Assembly: GCA_040349255.1 (NCBI GenBank)
Contig: JBEQUE010000120.1
Coordinates: 34,276-98,275, forward strand
DNA from: DATMER01 sp040349255
GTDB lineage: Bacteria; Acidobacteriota; Thermoanaerobaculia; Multivoradales; UBA5704
DNA length: 64,000 nt
Direction of reading: 5' to 3'
The first letter of the stretch is position 1, and each line of letters opens with the position of its first letter. Made by a program: the position numbers and the translations under genes. Shown here piece by piece: positions 44,701 through 53,621 of this stretch. Below the pieces are notes generated by a model, which saw only the letters and a list, made by a program, of their open reading frames with translations, was not told the DNA's origin and ran no database searches.

Positions 44701-47700
44701 ATGCTGCAGAACAACTGTTCCTTCCGGGCCGCAGCAGTCCTGGCTTTATCTCTGTTATCCATCGGCTCCGCGGCCTCCGCCGATGATCGCGACCTCCTTC
44801 GCGACTCGGTCGGCTCGCCCTACGTCTTCATCCTGCTCGACACCTCGGGCTCCATGCACTGGACCCCCAAGTGCACCGCGGCCCAGGTCGCCTCCGGCGA
44901 CTGCCCGCAGGCCTGCACCACCGGTGACTGCTTTGCCGCCTTCAACGGCGACGACCCGAGCTCGAAGTTCTTCCAGGCGAAGTCCGCCCTCTATGAGGTG
45001 ATCAAGGACATCGACGACATCCAGTTCGGCTTCGCCACCTACAACCAGGACGACCTCAACCTGACCGCCAAGCACTGGCTCTACCGGGCCACGGCGGACG
45101 GGCCGTCGATCCCGGGCTGGGGCGCCTTGCCGGTCCTGAACGCGAACGACGTGTTCGGCCGCACCTGGACCTGCGACAACGGCAACGGCGACGACGAGGT
45201 CGGCTGCTACCCGGACCAGCCGGCCGACCTTTCCGACGCCTGGGACCGCGAGCGCGTCCAGCGCTTCGCCAAGGGCGGCCTCACCTTCACCGACATCGTC
45301 ACCTTCTACGTGCGGACCGGCGGCGAGACCTATCGCGTGCGCTACGAGCCGCAGAGCGGAACGTACGGCTCGAACCTGACCGTCCGCGTGCTGATCGAGC
45401 GCTGCAAGAACTCCTCCTGCAGCAGCCGGGAGACGACCGGCGACCGCAACGTGGTCTTCGCCTCCCTGGGCGACTTCGCCGCCTGGGACATCGGCGCCGG
45501 CCGCGGCCCGGCCCAGAAGGGCTACTTCGACCAGGGCAGCTCGGCCGACGCGCTGTCGGGCAACACCTGCACGGGCTGGGACCCGAACGACGACACCAAC
45601 AGCGACAAGCACGACGGCTACAGCGCGCGCTTCCCGAACGGTGCCTCCGATCCGCGCGGCTCGTGGTTTCTCCAGGGCGACGTCATCCCGCTCGACTGGC
45701 AGAGCAACCACAAGACGGACATCCTGCGGCGCCTCGCGCCGAACACGGCGCTCAGCTCGTCGGCCACGCCGGACTTCCGGATCGCGACCTACTTCTCCGA
45801 CCAGCGGCGGTCGGGCGAGGACTACCTGCGGCTCAAGAACGAGTCCGCGCGCCCCCTGATCGCGACCGGCTCGACGCCGCTCGGCAACTCGGTGCGCGCC
45901 TTCCGCACCTGGTGGGCCGGCTGCGCGCAGGGCACCTGCCCGAAGGGCACCGGCTGGAAGAGCGTGGCCGCGGTCCAGGACCCCGACTGGAGCTGCCGCC
46001 GCAAGTTCCTCCTCATCCTCACCGACGGCGACGACACCTGCACCGGCGCCGACCCCTGCTCGTCCACGGCCTCGCTGTTCGCCCAGGAGGGCATCAAGAC
46101 CTACGTCGTGGCCTTCGGCGTCCAGAACACGTCGGGCAACAAGCTCAACTGCATGGCCGCCAACGGCGGCAGCGGCGAGCCGATTTACCCCCAGGACAAG
46201 GACGAGCTGGTCTCGGCGCTGACCGACATCTTCGGCCAGATCCGCGAGGAGGCGAGCGCCTTCGCCTCGGCCGCCGTGCCCTCCGTCCAGGCCGAGGTCG
46301 CCGACCGCATCTACCTGTCGAGCTTCACGCCGCTCAACGCGCAGTCGGTCTGGGACGGCCATCTCGACGCCTATCTGAAGCCGCTGCCGCTGACCACCGA
46401 CGGCAAGCCGAACCGCGCCCGCGCCTGCCCGGCGGTCGGCGGCTCGCAGCCGCGCAGCTCCTGCCACCTCTGGGACGCCGGCGAGGTGCTCACCACCCAG
46501 GCGGCCGACCTCGACGCCCTCACCTCCGCCTCGGTGATCGACGAGTCGGCCCTGCGCCTCGGCAACGCCACCAACCAGCGCCGGGTCTTCTACGGCAAGA
46601 GCGGCGTGACCGGCATCCTGCCGCGCGCGCTGAGGATGCTCAGCCCGCCGACCGGCGACGTGAACACCGACCCCGACTGGGTGGACATCTGGAACGGCTT
46701 CAAGGTCAGCTTCACCGACCGCAACGCCGCCAAGGCGCGCACCAAGGACATCATCGTCCAGACGCTCGGCGTCAAGGCGAGCTCGATCGACTCGCCGAGC
46801 GGCGGCACCATCCCGATCAAGTACCTGCTCGGCGACATCTTCCATTCCGACCCGCTGATCGTGGACCGGCCGAACGACTTCGGCTTCTACTCCGCGAACC
46901 TCAAGTCCAAGGGCCAGACCTGCACCACGGACCCGGGCTACCAGTGCTTCGCCGACAAGCAGGCCCGGCGCCGCAAGATGCTGATCGTGGGCAGCAACGA
47001 CGGCCAGCTCCACATCTTCGACGCCGGCGTCTGGGACCCCGTGAAGAAGATGTTCAACGACGGCACCGGCAAGGAGCTCTTCTCGCTCGTCCCGCGCCCG
47101 CAGATGCCGGTGCTGCGCGACCTGGCCGAAGGCTCGAAGCAGATCTTCGGCATGGACGCCACGCCGCGCATCGACGACGTCTATCTCGACCCGCGCCACA
47201 ACGGCACCCCCGACCCGGACCAGCGCGAGTGGCGCACGATCCTGGTGGGCGGCTACCGGGAAGGCGGCTCCAAGGACGGCGGCGGCCGGATGACGGATTT
47301 CGTCAGCGGCTACTACGCGGTCGACATCACCCAGCCCGACCAGCTCGACACCAGCAACGTGCCGATCGACACCCGGGTGGTGCCGAGCTGCCTCAGCACC
47401 ACCAACGCCACCGTCACCGGCTGCGGCACCCTGCCGTTCCCGGCGCTGCTCTGGGAGTTCCAGGACGCGCTCGGCACCTCCCAGCTCGACGAGGACGACA
47501 CCAACTCCGACGGCATCGCCGACGGCAACGGGTATGTCGACCTCGGCCAGACCTGGTCGGTGCCCACGGTCGGCCGCATCCAGGTGGTCGAGGCCGGCAA
47601 GACGGTGGACAAGTTCGTGGCCATCTTCGGCGGCGGCATGGACGCCGACTCGAAGTCCACGCCGCGCCGGGGCAACTGGCTCTACATGGTGGACATCGAG

Positions 47701-48750
47701 ACCGGCAAGGCGATCTACAAGCGCCAGCTCGTCGGCGCCACCCCGGCCGACGTCGCGGCGCTCGACGTGGACCTCGACGGCTTCCTGGATACGGTCTACG
47801 CCGGCACCACGGCCGGCCTGATGTACAAGGTCGACCTGCGCACCATCCCGACGCTCCAGAACGTCACCATCAAGAAGACCCTGGCGCTGCCCGCCCTGGC
47901 CGTGGACACGGTCGTGCAGCGGATCACCGACCCGACCTGGGCGCCGTTCCCGATCTTCAACACGTTCGGCCGGCCGATCCACTTCGCGCCCACCATCTTC
48001 TACGTCGCCAAGGCCCAGCGCTTCGCCCTGGCCTTCGGCACCGGCGACCGCGAGGACCTGTGGAACTTCAACGACCAGGAAGGCCGCTTCTACGTCATCC
48101 TGGACGACAACTTCACCACCGCGATGATCTCGACCGGCCAGCTCCCGAAGGACGACACCGACTACCAGGAGATCCGTCCCGACGCGCTCAACGCGCCGGC
48201 CGGCACGGACTACGTGCTCGCGCCGTCGCCGGGCAAGGACAAGGGCTGGTACCTGCGCCTCGAGCCCGACGAGCGGGTCATCACCCAGGCCTTCGGCCTC
48301 TCGGGCATCATCATCGTCTCGGCCTTCCAGCCGCAGGTGGTGATTGACAACGGCAGCGGCAACAGTGGCAACGGCGGCAACCGCAACGGCGACGCGGTCT
48401 GTGCCCGGGGTGGCGACAGCCGGATCTTCGTGGTCCTGGCCAACAACGGGAACTCGATCATGAACGTGGATGGCGACGCCAGCCGCTACCGCACCGTGCC
48501 CGAGTTCGTCACCAACCCGTATGTGGAGCAGGGCTCGACCAAGAACCCGAGCAGCGGCGGCACGCCGAACTCCGAGCAGCTCGACGCGACCCAGAAGGCG
48601 ATCCTCCAGGACCTCAAGAAGTTCTACCCGGCGGGGACGAAGTTCGCCAACTACTGGATCAGCGTGAGCGGCATCCGCTCCGACACCGGCTACGAGCGCT
48701 ACGCCACGATCCCGGTCGGCATCATCGAGCGCAACTGGAAGGAGCACTAA
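44701..48750 (+). CDS. pilY1: PilY1-like pilus tip adhesin with VWA and beta-propeller domains
   Basis: The protein has 1349 residues with a signal peptide (about 1-27). A von Willebrand A domain carries the MIDAS DTSGSM near 47-52 and continues to LLILTDGDDTCTG; it is interrupted by a Cys-rich, Asp-rich insert. The second half is a PilC/PilY1 beta-propeller (from about 700, GDIFHSDPLIVDRP, IVGSNDGQLHIFDAG). The calcium loop DVDLDGFLD is at 1022-1030, as in Pseudomonas PilY1. It sits after three minor-pilin genes, the usual tip-complex arrangement for surface sensing and adhesion. Confidence 0.9.
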   Translation: MLQNNCSFRAAAVLALSLLSIGSAASADDRDLLRDSVGSPYVFILLDTSGSMHWTPKCTAAQVASGDCPQACTTGDCFAAFNGDDPSSKFFQAKSALYEVIKDIDDIQFGFATYNQDDLNLTAKHWLYRATADGPSIPGWGALPVLNANDVFGRTWTCDNGNGDDEVGCYPDQPADLSDAWDRERVQRFAKGGLTFTDIVTFYVRTGGETYRVRYEPQSGTYGSNLTVRVLIERCKNSSCSSRETTGDRNVVFASLGDFAAWDIGAGRGPAQKGYFDQGSSADALSGNTCTGWDPNDDTNSDKHDGYSARFPNGASDPRGSWFLQGDVIPLDWQSNHKTDILRRLAPNTALSSSATPDFRIATYFSDQRRSGEDYLRLKNESARPLIATGSTPLGNSVRAFRTWWAGCAQGTCPKGTGWKSVAAVQDPDWSCRRKFLLILTDGDDTCTGADPCSSTASLFAQEGIKTYVVAFGVQNTSGNKLNCMAANGGSGEPIYPQDKDELVSALTDIFGQIREEASAFASAAVPSVQAEVADRIYLSSFTPLNAQSVWDGHLDAYLKPLPLTTDGKPNRARACPAVGGSQPRSSCHLWDAGEVLTTQAADLDALTSASVIDESALRLGNATNQRRVFYGKSGVTGILPRALRMLSPPTGDVNTDPDWVDIWNGFKVSFTDRNAAKARTKDIIVQTLGVKASSIDSPSGGTIPIKYLLGDIFHSDPLIVDRPNDFGFYSANLKSKGQTCTTDPGYQCFADKQARRRKMLIVGSNDGQLHIFDAGVWDPVKKMFNDGTGKELFSLVPRPQMPVLRDLAEGSKQIFGMDATPRIDDVYLDPRHNGTPDPDQREWRTILVGGYREGGSKDGGGRMTDFVSGYYAVDITQPDQLDTSNVPIDTRVVPSCLSTTNATVTGCGTLPFPALLWEFQDALGTSQLDEDDTNSDGIADGNGYVDLGQTWSVPTVGRIQVVEAGKTVDKFVAIFGGGMDADSKSTPRRGNWLYMVDIETGKAIYKRQLVGATPADVAALDVDLDGFLDTVYAGTTAGLMYKVDLRTIPTLQNVTIKKTLALPALAVDTVVQRITDPTWAPFPIFNTFGRPIHFAPTIFYVAKAQRFALAFGTGDREDLWNFNDQEGRFYVILDDNFTTAMISTGQLPKDDTDYQEIRPDALNAPAGTDYVLAPSPGKDKGWYLRLEPDERVITQAFGLSGIIIVSAFQPQVVIDNGSGNSGNGGNRNGDAVCARGGDSRIFVVLANNGNSIMNVDGDASRYRTVPEFVTNPYVEQGSTKNPSSGGTPNSEQLDATQKAILQDLKKFYPAGTKFANYWISVSGIRSDTGYERYATIPVGIIERNWKEH

Positions 48751-49763
48751 GCAGGCGAAGGCGGTCCGGGCAGGTCCCGGACCGCCGGCAGCAGCCCGAA
48801 GCCGTCGGCCTCCCGCACGCCGGTCAGGATCGCCTCGGCCACCGCCCGCTCCGCCAGCACTCCGATCTGGTGGACGTGGGCGTGGACCCGGCCGGTCGAC
48901 AGCGCCACGATCAGGTCGCCGTCGACCATCGACAGGGCCGGCGAGAGCGTCCTGTAGAACCCCCCGAACGCCATCTGGCAGACCTTGAGCGCCGCGGCCT
49001 TGGTCAGCACGGCGTCGGTCATCACCACCGCGAGCGTGGTGTTGCCCTGCCACGGATGCTCCACGTCCGGCGGCAGCGCGGCGAGCACCCGGTCGGCGCC
49101 GGCCAGATCCTTCGAATCCGGAGCGGTCCGGCAGCCGGCGACCAGCCGGCCGTCCAGGCCCCGGACGTCGCCATAGGCGTTGACCGCCACCGCCGCGGCC
49201 ACCGTCGGACCTCCCGCGACGCTCAGGCTGGCGAAGCCGAAACCTCCCTTCATGCTCCGGTCCAGTCCGAGCGCCTTGCCGACCGTCGCGCCCGTCCCGG
49301 ACCCCACGCTCCCGACCTCCACCTCGCCGTCCGCGGCGGAAGCCAGGGCCTGCTCCACCAGGGCCGGTACCGGCCGCGCCGCCGGGTCGCCGAACCCGAG
49401 GTCGAAGAGGATCGCCGTGGGCACGAGCGGCACCGGGGCGATGCCGGTCTGGAACCCGTGGCCGCGGGACGCGAGCCAGTCCACGACCGGGTCGGCGGCG
49501 GAGAGCCCGAATGCGCTACCGCCGGCCAGGACCACCGCGTGCGCCCGGCTCGCCACGTGCTGGCTCGCCACCAGCGAGTCGAACTGGCGCGTGCCCGTGG
49601 CCGTGCCGCGCACCTCGGCCGCCGCGGTCACCCCCTCCGGGCAGAGGATCACCGTCACCCCGGTCATGCCGCTCCGGTCCGAGCCGTGGCCGAGGCGGAA
49701 ACCGGGCAGGTCGAGTCGCCGCGACGGGCTGGGCATCGGCGGATACAGGGGAGGGGGCACCAT
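48747..49763 (-). CDS. P1-family (DmpA/S58) peptidase
   Basis: From ATG 49763 the protein has 338 residues; a second ATG nine codons in (49736) is possible. It matches the P1/DmpA-type self-cleaving aminopeptidase fold: GFRLGHGSDRSGMTGVTVIL, VLAGGSAFGLSAADPVVDWL, GSVGSGTGATVGKALG (family signature around the cleavage site), AVNAYGDV and TLAVVMTDA. The substrate is unknown. It converges with pilY1, overlapping by 4 nt. Confidence 0.85.
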   Translation of the reverse strand: MVPPPLYPPMPSPSRRLDLPGFRLGHGSDRSGMTGVTVILCPEGVTAAAEVRGTATGTRQFDSLVASQHVASRAHAVVLAGGSAFGLSAADPVVDWLASRGHGFQTGIAPVPLVPTAILFDLGFGDPAARPVPALVEQALASAADGEVEVGSVGSGTGATVGKALGLDRSMKGGFGFASLSVAGGPTVAAAVAVNAYGDVRGLDGRLVAGCRTAPDSKDLAGADRVLAALPPDVEHPWQGNTTLAVVMTDAVLTKAAALKVCQMAFGGFYRTLSPALSMVDGDLIVALSTGRVHAHVHQIGVLAERAVAEAILTGVREADGFGLLPAVRDLPGPPSPA

Positions 49764-49811
49764 TTTCTTCGTTCCGGTGGTATAGGATACGCCGTTCGCA
49801 GGGGGAGCAGG

Positions 49812-50276
49812 ATGCCTGAACGCATGGACCCTTCGGCCGTGGCCTGGGACTGGCGCCGCGCCGGAGGCAAGGAAGACCCGGAGAGAGAGAAGGACGCCGC
49901 CTCGCGCCGGCGCGGCCTCCTCGGCGGCGCCGTGGGCCTGGCGGTCGCGGCCGCCATCTATCTGTGGTGGCGGCCCAACGTGGCCTGGGTCGTGGCGACC
50001 ATCGCCCTGCTCCTCACCCTGCTCGCGCTCCTGGCACCGCCGGCCTACCGCAAGGTGACCGGCCTGCTCGACCGCTTCGCGCACGGCGTCGGCATGGCCG
50101 TGACCTGGGTCTTCATGACCCTGATCTACTACGTCCTCTTCTTCCCGGTCGGGATCCTCCTGCGCGCGCAGAAGAAGCTCGCCGTCACCCAGCACCCCGA
50201 CCGGCGGCTGCCCTCCTACTGGTCCTCGACCGAGGGGAAGCCCTGGACCGCCGAGTCCTACCGTAAACAGTTCTAG
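49812..50276 (+). CDS. SxtJ-family membrane protein
   Basis: The protein has 154 residues. A basic cytoplasmic start (MPERMDPSAVAWDWRRAGGK) is followed by two close membrane helices (about 35-75) and a third (about 90-115), then LLRAQKKLAVTQHPDRRLPS and a C-terminal WSSTEGKPWTAESYRKQF. This architecture and its place directly before a carbamoyltransferase and a DUF5989 protein identify the SxtJ family, named from the saxitoxin cluster. Its role is unknown. The stop abuts the next ATG with no spacing (TAGATG). Confidence 0.83.
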   Translation: MPERMDPSAVAWDWRRAGGKEDPEREKDAASRRRGLLGGAVGLAVAAAIYLWWRPNVAWVVATIALLLTLLALLAPPAYRKVTGLLDRFAHGVGMAVTWVFMTLIYYVLFFPVGILLRAQKKLAVTQHPDRRLPSYWSSTEGKPWTAESYRKQF

Positions 50277-52118
50277 ATGAAGCTTCTCGGAATCAGCTGC
50301 TACTACCACGACTCGGCCGCCTGCCTGATCGACCAGGGCCGGATCGTCGCCGCGGCGCAGGAAGAGCGCTTCACCCGCAAGAAGCACGACGCCGAGTTCC
50401 CGTTCAACGCCGTGCGCTACTGCCTGGCGGAAGGCGGCGGAGGCGTGGACGGCGTCGTCTTCTACGACAAGCCGCTGCTCAAGTTCCACCGCATCCTGGA
50501 GACCTACCTCGCGGTGGCGCCGCGCGGCCTGCGCTCGGCCGTCCAGGCCATCCCGATCTGGCTCAAGGAGAAGCTCTGGATCCCGCCGCAGATCCAGGAC
50601 GCCCTGGAGCGCTGCGGCGTTTCTGACGCGAAGGACATCTACTTCTGCCAGCACCATGAGTCGCACGCGGCGAGCGCCTACTACCCGTCGCCGTTCGAGG
50701 AGGCCGCGGTGCTCACCCTCGACGGCGTCGGCGAGTGGGCCACGACCACGATCGGCGTCGGCGAGGGCAACCGGCTGCGGCTGATCCGCGAGATCGCCTT
50801 CCCGCACTCGCTCGGCCTGCTCTACTCGGCGTTTACCTACTTCACCGGCTTCAAGGTGAACTCGGGCGAGTACAAGCTGATGGGCCTCGCGCCCTACGGC
50901 GAAGGGGTCTACAACGACGTCATCAAGCGCGAGCTGGTGGACGTGAAGGACGACGGCTCGTTCCGGCTGAACATGGACTACTTCGGGTACATGGACGGCC
51001 TGGAGATGACCAACGACAAGTTCGCCGCGCTCTTCGGCGGACCGCCGCGCCAGCCCGAGTCGCCGCTCTCGAAGCGCGAGATGGACCTCGCGCGCTCCAT
51101 CCAGGAGGTCACCGAGGAGATCGTTTTGAAGCTCGCCCGGCACGCGCGGGAGATCACCGGCAAGCGCAACCTCTGCCTGGCCGGCGGCGTGGCGCTCAAC
51201 TGCGTGGCGAACGGCATCCTGCTGCGCGAGGGGATCTTCGACGACCTCTGGATCCAGCCCGCGGCCGGCGACGCGGGCGGCGCCCTCGGGGCCCCGCTCG
51301 CCGTCTGGCACAACGCGCTCGACAAGCCGCGGACCGTGGCCGTGTCGAGAGAGACCGGCAAGCCCCGGGACGCCATGCGCGGCGCGCTCCTCGGTCCGGA
51401 GTTCCCGGACTCCGAGGTCCAGGCCTGGCTCGACAGCAAGGGCTATCCTTACGAGAAGCTGCCGCCCGAGGAGTGGCCGCGGCGCATCGCCCGGGTGATC
51501 GCGGACGAGAATGTCATCGGCCTCTGCCAGGGGCGGATGGAGTTCGGGCCGCGGGCCCTGGGCGGGCGCTCGATCATCGGCGACGCGCGCTCGCCGAAAA
51601 TGCAGTCGATCATGAACCTGAAGATCAAGTACCGGGAGAGCTTCCGCCCGTTCGCGCCGAGCGTGATGGAGGAGCGGGTCTCGGACTTCTTCGAGCTCGA
51701 CCGGCCGTCGCCCTACATGCTGCTGGTGGCGGACGTGGTCGGGAGCCGGCGCGTCCCGAAGCGCGGCGACGAGCAGGACCTGCCGCTCGTGGAGTGGGTG
51801 AACCGGCCGCGCTCGGACGTGCCCGCCATCACCCACGTGGACTACTCGGCGCGCATTCAGACCGTGAGCCGCGAGGACAGCCCGCGCTACCACGCGATCC
51901 TCTCGGAGTTTGAGAAGCTGACCGGCTACGGAGTGATCGTCAACACCAGTTTCAACGTGCGCGGCGAGCCGATCGTCTGCACCCCGGAGGACGCCTACCG
52001 CTGCTTCATGCGGACGGAGATGGACTACCTGGTGCTCGGCTCGTTCCTGCTCGACAAGCAGGCCCAGCCCAGGCTCGAGGAGAAGGGCGACTGGCGCAAG
52101 GATTACCAGCTCGACTAG
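50277..52118 (+). CDS. NodU/CmcH-type carbamoyltransferase
   Basis: The 613-residue protein has an N-terminal Kae1-like domain (LGISCYYHDSAACLIDQGRI, QHHESHAASAYYPSPFEEAA, TLDGVGEW) and a C-terminal YrdC-like domain (MEFGPRALGGRSIIGD, FRPFAPSV, VNTSFNVRGEPIVCTPED). It transfers a carbamoyl group from carbamoyl phosphate through carbamoyl-AMP to a hydroxyl of a small molecule or glycan. The acceptor is unknown. It lies in a tight operon with SxtJ and DUF5989. Confidence 0.93.
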   Translation: MKLLGISCYYHDSAACLIDQGRIVAAAQEERFTRKKHDAEFPFNAVRYCLAEGGGGVDGVVFYDKPLLKFHRILETYLAVAPRGLRSAVQAIPIWLKEKLWIPPQIQDALERCGVSDAKDIYFCQHHESHAASAYYPSPFEEAAVLTLDGVGEWATTTIGVGEGNRLRLIREIAFPHSLGLLYSAFTYFTGFKVNSGEYKLMGLAPYGEGVYNDVIKRELVDVKDDGSFRLNMDYFGYMDGLEMTNDKFAALFGGPPRQPESPLSKREMDLARSIQEVTEEIVLKLARHAREITGKRNLCLAGGVALNCVANGILLREGIFDDLWIQPAAGDAGGALGAPLAVWHNALDKPRTVAVSRETGKPRDAMRGALLGPEFPDSEVQAWLDSKGYPYEKLPPEEWPRRIARVIADENVIGLCQGRMEFGPRALGGRSIIGDARSPKMQSIMNLKIKYRESFRPFAPSVMEERVSDFFELDRPSPYMLLVADVVGSRRVPKRGDEQDLPLVEWVNRPRSDVPAITHVDYSARIQTVSREDSPRYHAILSEFEKLTGYGVIVNTSFNVRGEPIVCTPEDAYRCFMRTEMDYLVLGSFLLDKQAQPRLEEKGDWRKDYQLD

Positions 52119-52133
52119 TCTCAGGAGAAGGCT

Positions 52134-52298
52134 ATGCGCAGGTTCGGCTACATCGGCTCGCTGCTCGGCGAGATCTTCCAGTTCGCCAGACAGAACAAGG
52201 TCTACTGGATCGTGCCGTTCGTGCTCGTCCTCGGCCTCGTCATCCTCCTCGTGGTGACCAGCCAGGGCGCGGCGCCGTTCATCTACACCCTGTTCTAG
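52134..52298 (+). CDS. DUF5989 single-pass membrane peptide
   Basis: The 54-residue protein reads MRRFGYIGSLLGEIFQFARQ, then NKVYWIVPFVLVLGLVILLV and TSQGAAPFIYTLF. One membrane helix and the ending QG.APFIYTLF define DUF5989, the small partner that follows carbamoyltransferase and SxtJ in many genomes. A GGAGAAGG site precedes the ATG. It ends the three-gene unit and overlaps pgeF by 4 nt at the 3' end. The gene is small and easily missed. Confidence 0.85.
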   Translation: MRRFGYIGSLLGEIFQFARQNKVYWIVPFVLVLGLVILLVVTSQGAAPFIYTLF

Positions 52299-52981
52299 GC
52301 GGGGGTCCGCCAGATGAAGGCGATGTTCCTGCCGCCGCCCTTCCCTTGCCGGCGGTAGCTGTAGAGCCGCTCCGTCTCGCACCGCGTGCAGGCCGGGATG
52401 GTGTGGATCTCCGTCACGCCCGCCTCCGCGAGCTGCCGGCGGACGGCGGCCGGAAGGTCCGCGTGCGGCCGGCTGCCGGGGCCCGGGACCACGACCTCCG
52501 GGCCGCTCGCCGCCGCGATCCGCTCCGCCACGTCCTCGCCGACCTCGTAGCAGCAGGGCCCGATGGCCGGTCCGATCCAGGCCGCCCACCCCGGCCCTCC
52601 GCCGACCCCGCCGATCGCCCTCCAGGTCTCGGCGATCACGCCGCCGACGATTCCCTTCCAGCCCGCGTGGACCGCGGCAAGCTCACCGTCCGGTCCGGCG
52701 AGGAGCACGGGCACGCAGTCCGCGGTCACCACGGACATGGCCAGGTTGGGCTCGTTTCCATAGACGGCATCTCCCTCGCCGCACCCTCCGGCCTGGGCGG
52801 GCAGCGCGATGGCGGAGTGAATCTGCTTCGCCCAGGCCACCGGCGGCGCGGTGTCTTCAATTCTCTGCAGCACCTCCTGGCGCTCGCCGGCCGGTCCGCG
52901 GCCGGTGAAGCGGATCTCGACGTCGCCCCGGCGCGCCTTCCAGAACCATTGACCGCCTTCGTAAAACGGACCCTCTATCAT
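52295..52981 (-). CDS. pgeF: PgeF/YfiH-type laccase-domain protein
   Basis: The 228-residue protein has the multicopper-polyphenol-oxidase-like fold: MSVVTADCVPVLLAGPDGEL (His-Cys area), AAVHAGWKGIVGGV, WIGPAIGPCCYEVGEDV, and TRCETERLYSYRRQGKGGGR with an IAFIW end. YfiH/PgeF is a peptidoglycan-editing or purine-related hydrolase; its biochemical role varies by organism. It overlaps the GDSL gene by 4 nt (ATGA). Confidence 0.9.
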   Translation of the reverse strand: MIEGPFYEGGQWFWKARRGDVEIRFTGRGPAGERQEVLQRIEDTAPPVAWAKQIHSAIALPAQAGGCGEGDAVYGNEPNLAMSVVTADCVPVLLAGPDGELAAVHAGWKGIVGGVIAETWRAIGGVGGGPGWAAWIGPAIGPCCYEVGEDVAERIAAASGPEVVVPGPGSRPHADLPAAVRRQLAEAGVTEIHTIPACTRCETERLYSYRRQGKGGGRNIAFIWRTPA

Positions 52982-53598
52982 CTCGGGCCTCTCTTCTCCA
53001 CGATGGGTTCGACCACGTCGGCGATGGCGTCGGCGAGCTGCACGTGGCCGGCGGCGTTCGGGTGGATGGGGTCGGCCGTGAGCGCCGGGTCGAGAAGGAT
53101 CTCGCCCAGGGTGTCCTCGACCACGGGGATGTCGTAGTCGTCCTCGATGCGGTCGAACACGTCGGCGTGGCGGCCGGCGAACGGGACCTCCAGGTCGACC
53201 AGGACCGGTACGACCCGGGCGGCGAGCAGCCGGTCGAGCACCTGCCGGAGAGCCGCCTCGGTCCGTTCCGGAGGCACCCGGCGCAGGATGTCGTTGCCGC
53301 CGAGCTCGACGATGACCATCCAGGGGTCGTGGGCGAGCGCCTGGTCCACCCGGGCCAGGCCGTCCTCGGCCGTGTCGCCGGACACCCCTTCGTTGACGAC
53401 CTCGCGCTTGAGCTTCACCGCGAGCAGCGCCGGGTACGGCTGGCCGGGCTCGGCCCCGACCCCGGAGGTGATCGAGTCGCCGAGGCAGACGATCGTCCTG
53501 CCCGGCGAGTCCAGGTTCGGGACGTCCGGGCCGCAGCCCGTGCCCAGGAGAAGGAGCAGCAGGATCGGGAGGAGAGCGGTGGTCTTCACGGAGTCCAT
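52978..53598 (-). CDS. GDSL-type lipoprotein esterase (TesA-like)
   Basis: The 206-residue protein has a lipobox ending LGTGC (Cys22). Block I is CLGDSITSG with Ser42, block III is ELGGNDILRR, and block V is ADPIHPNAAGH with the Asp-His of the catalytic triad. This is the SGNH arylesterase/lysophospholipase architecture. A role in the envelope is likely from the lipoprotein signal. It is co-transcribed with pgeF. Confidence 0.87.
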   Translation of the reverse strand: MDSVKTTALLPILLLLLLGTGCGPDVPNLDSPGRTIVCLGDSITSGVGAEPGQPYPALLAVKLKREVVNEGVSGDTAEDGLARVDQALAHDPWMVIVELGGNDILRRVPPERTEAALRQVLDRLLAARVVPVLVDLEVPFAGRHADVFDRIEDDYDIPVVEDTLGEILLDPALTADPIHPNAAGHVQLADAIADVVEPIVEKRGPR

Positions 53599-53621
53599 TC
53601 TAGAGCTAGACTATCCCCGCC

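Noticed and set aside
44755..49053. 1432-residue minus-strand frame antisense to pilY1
   Set aside because: Same GC effect; residue composition is unnaturally rich in Arg, Val and Gly, and pilY1 has clear VWA and propeller motifs.
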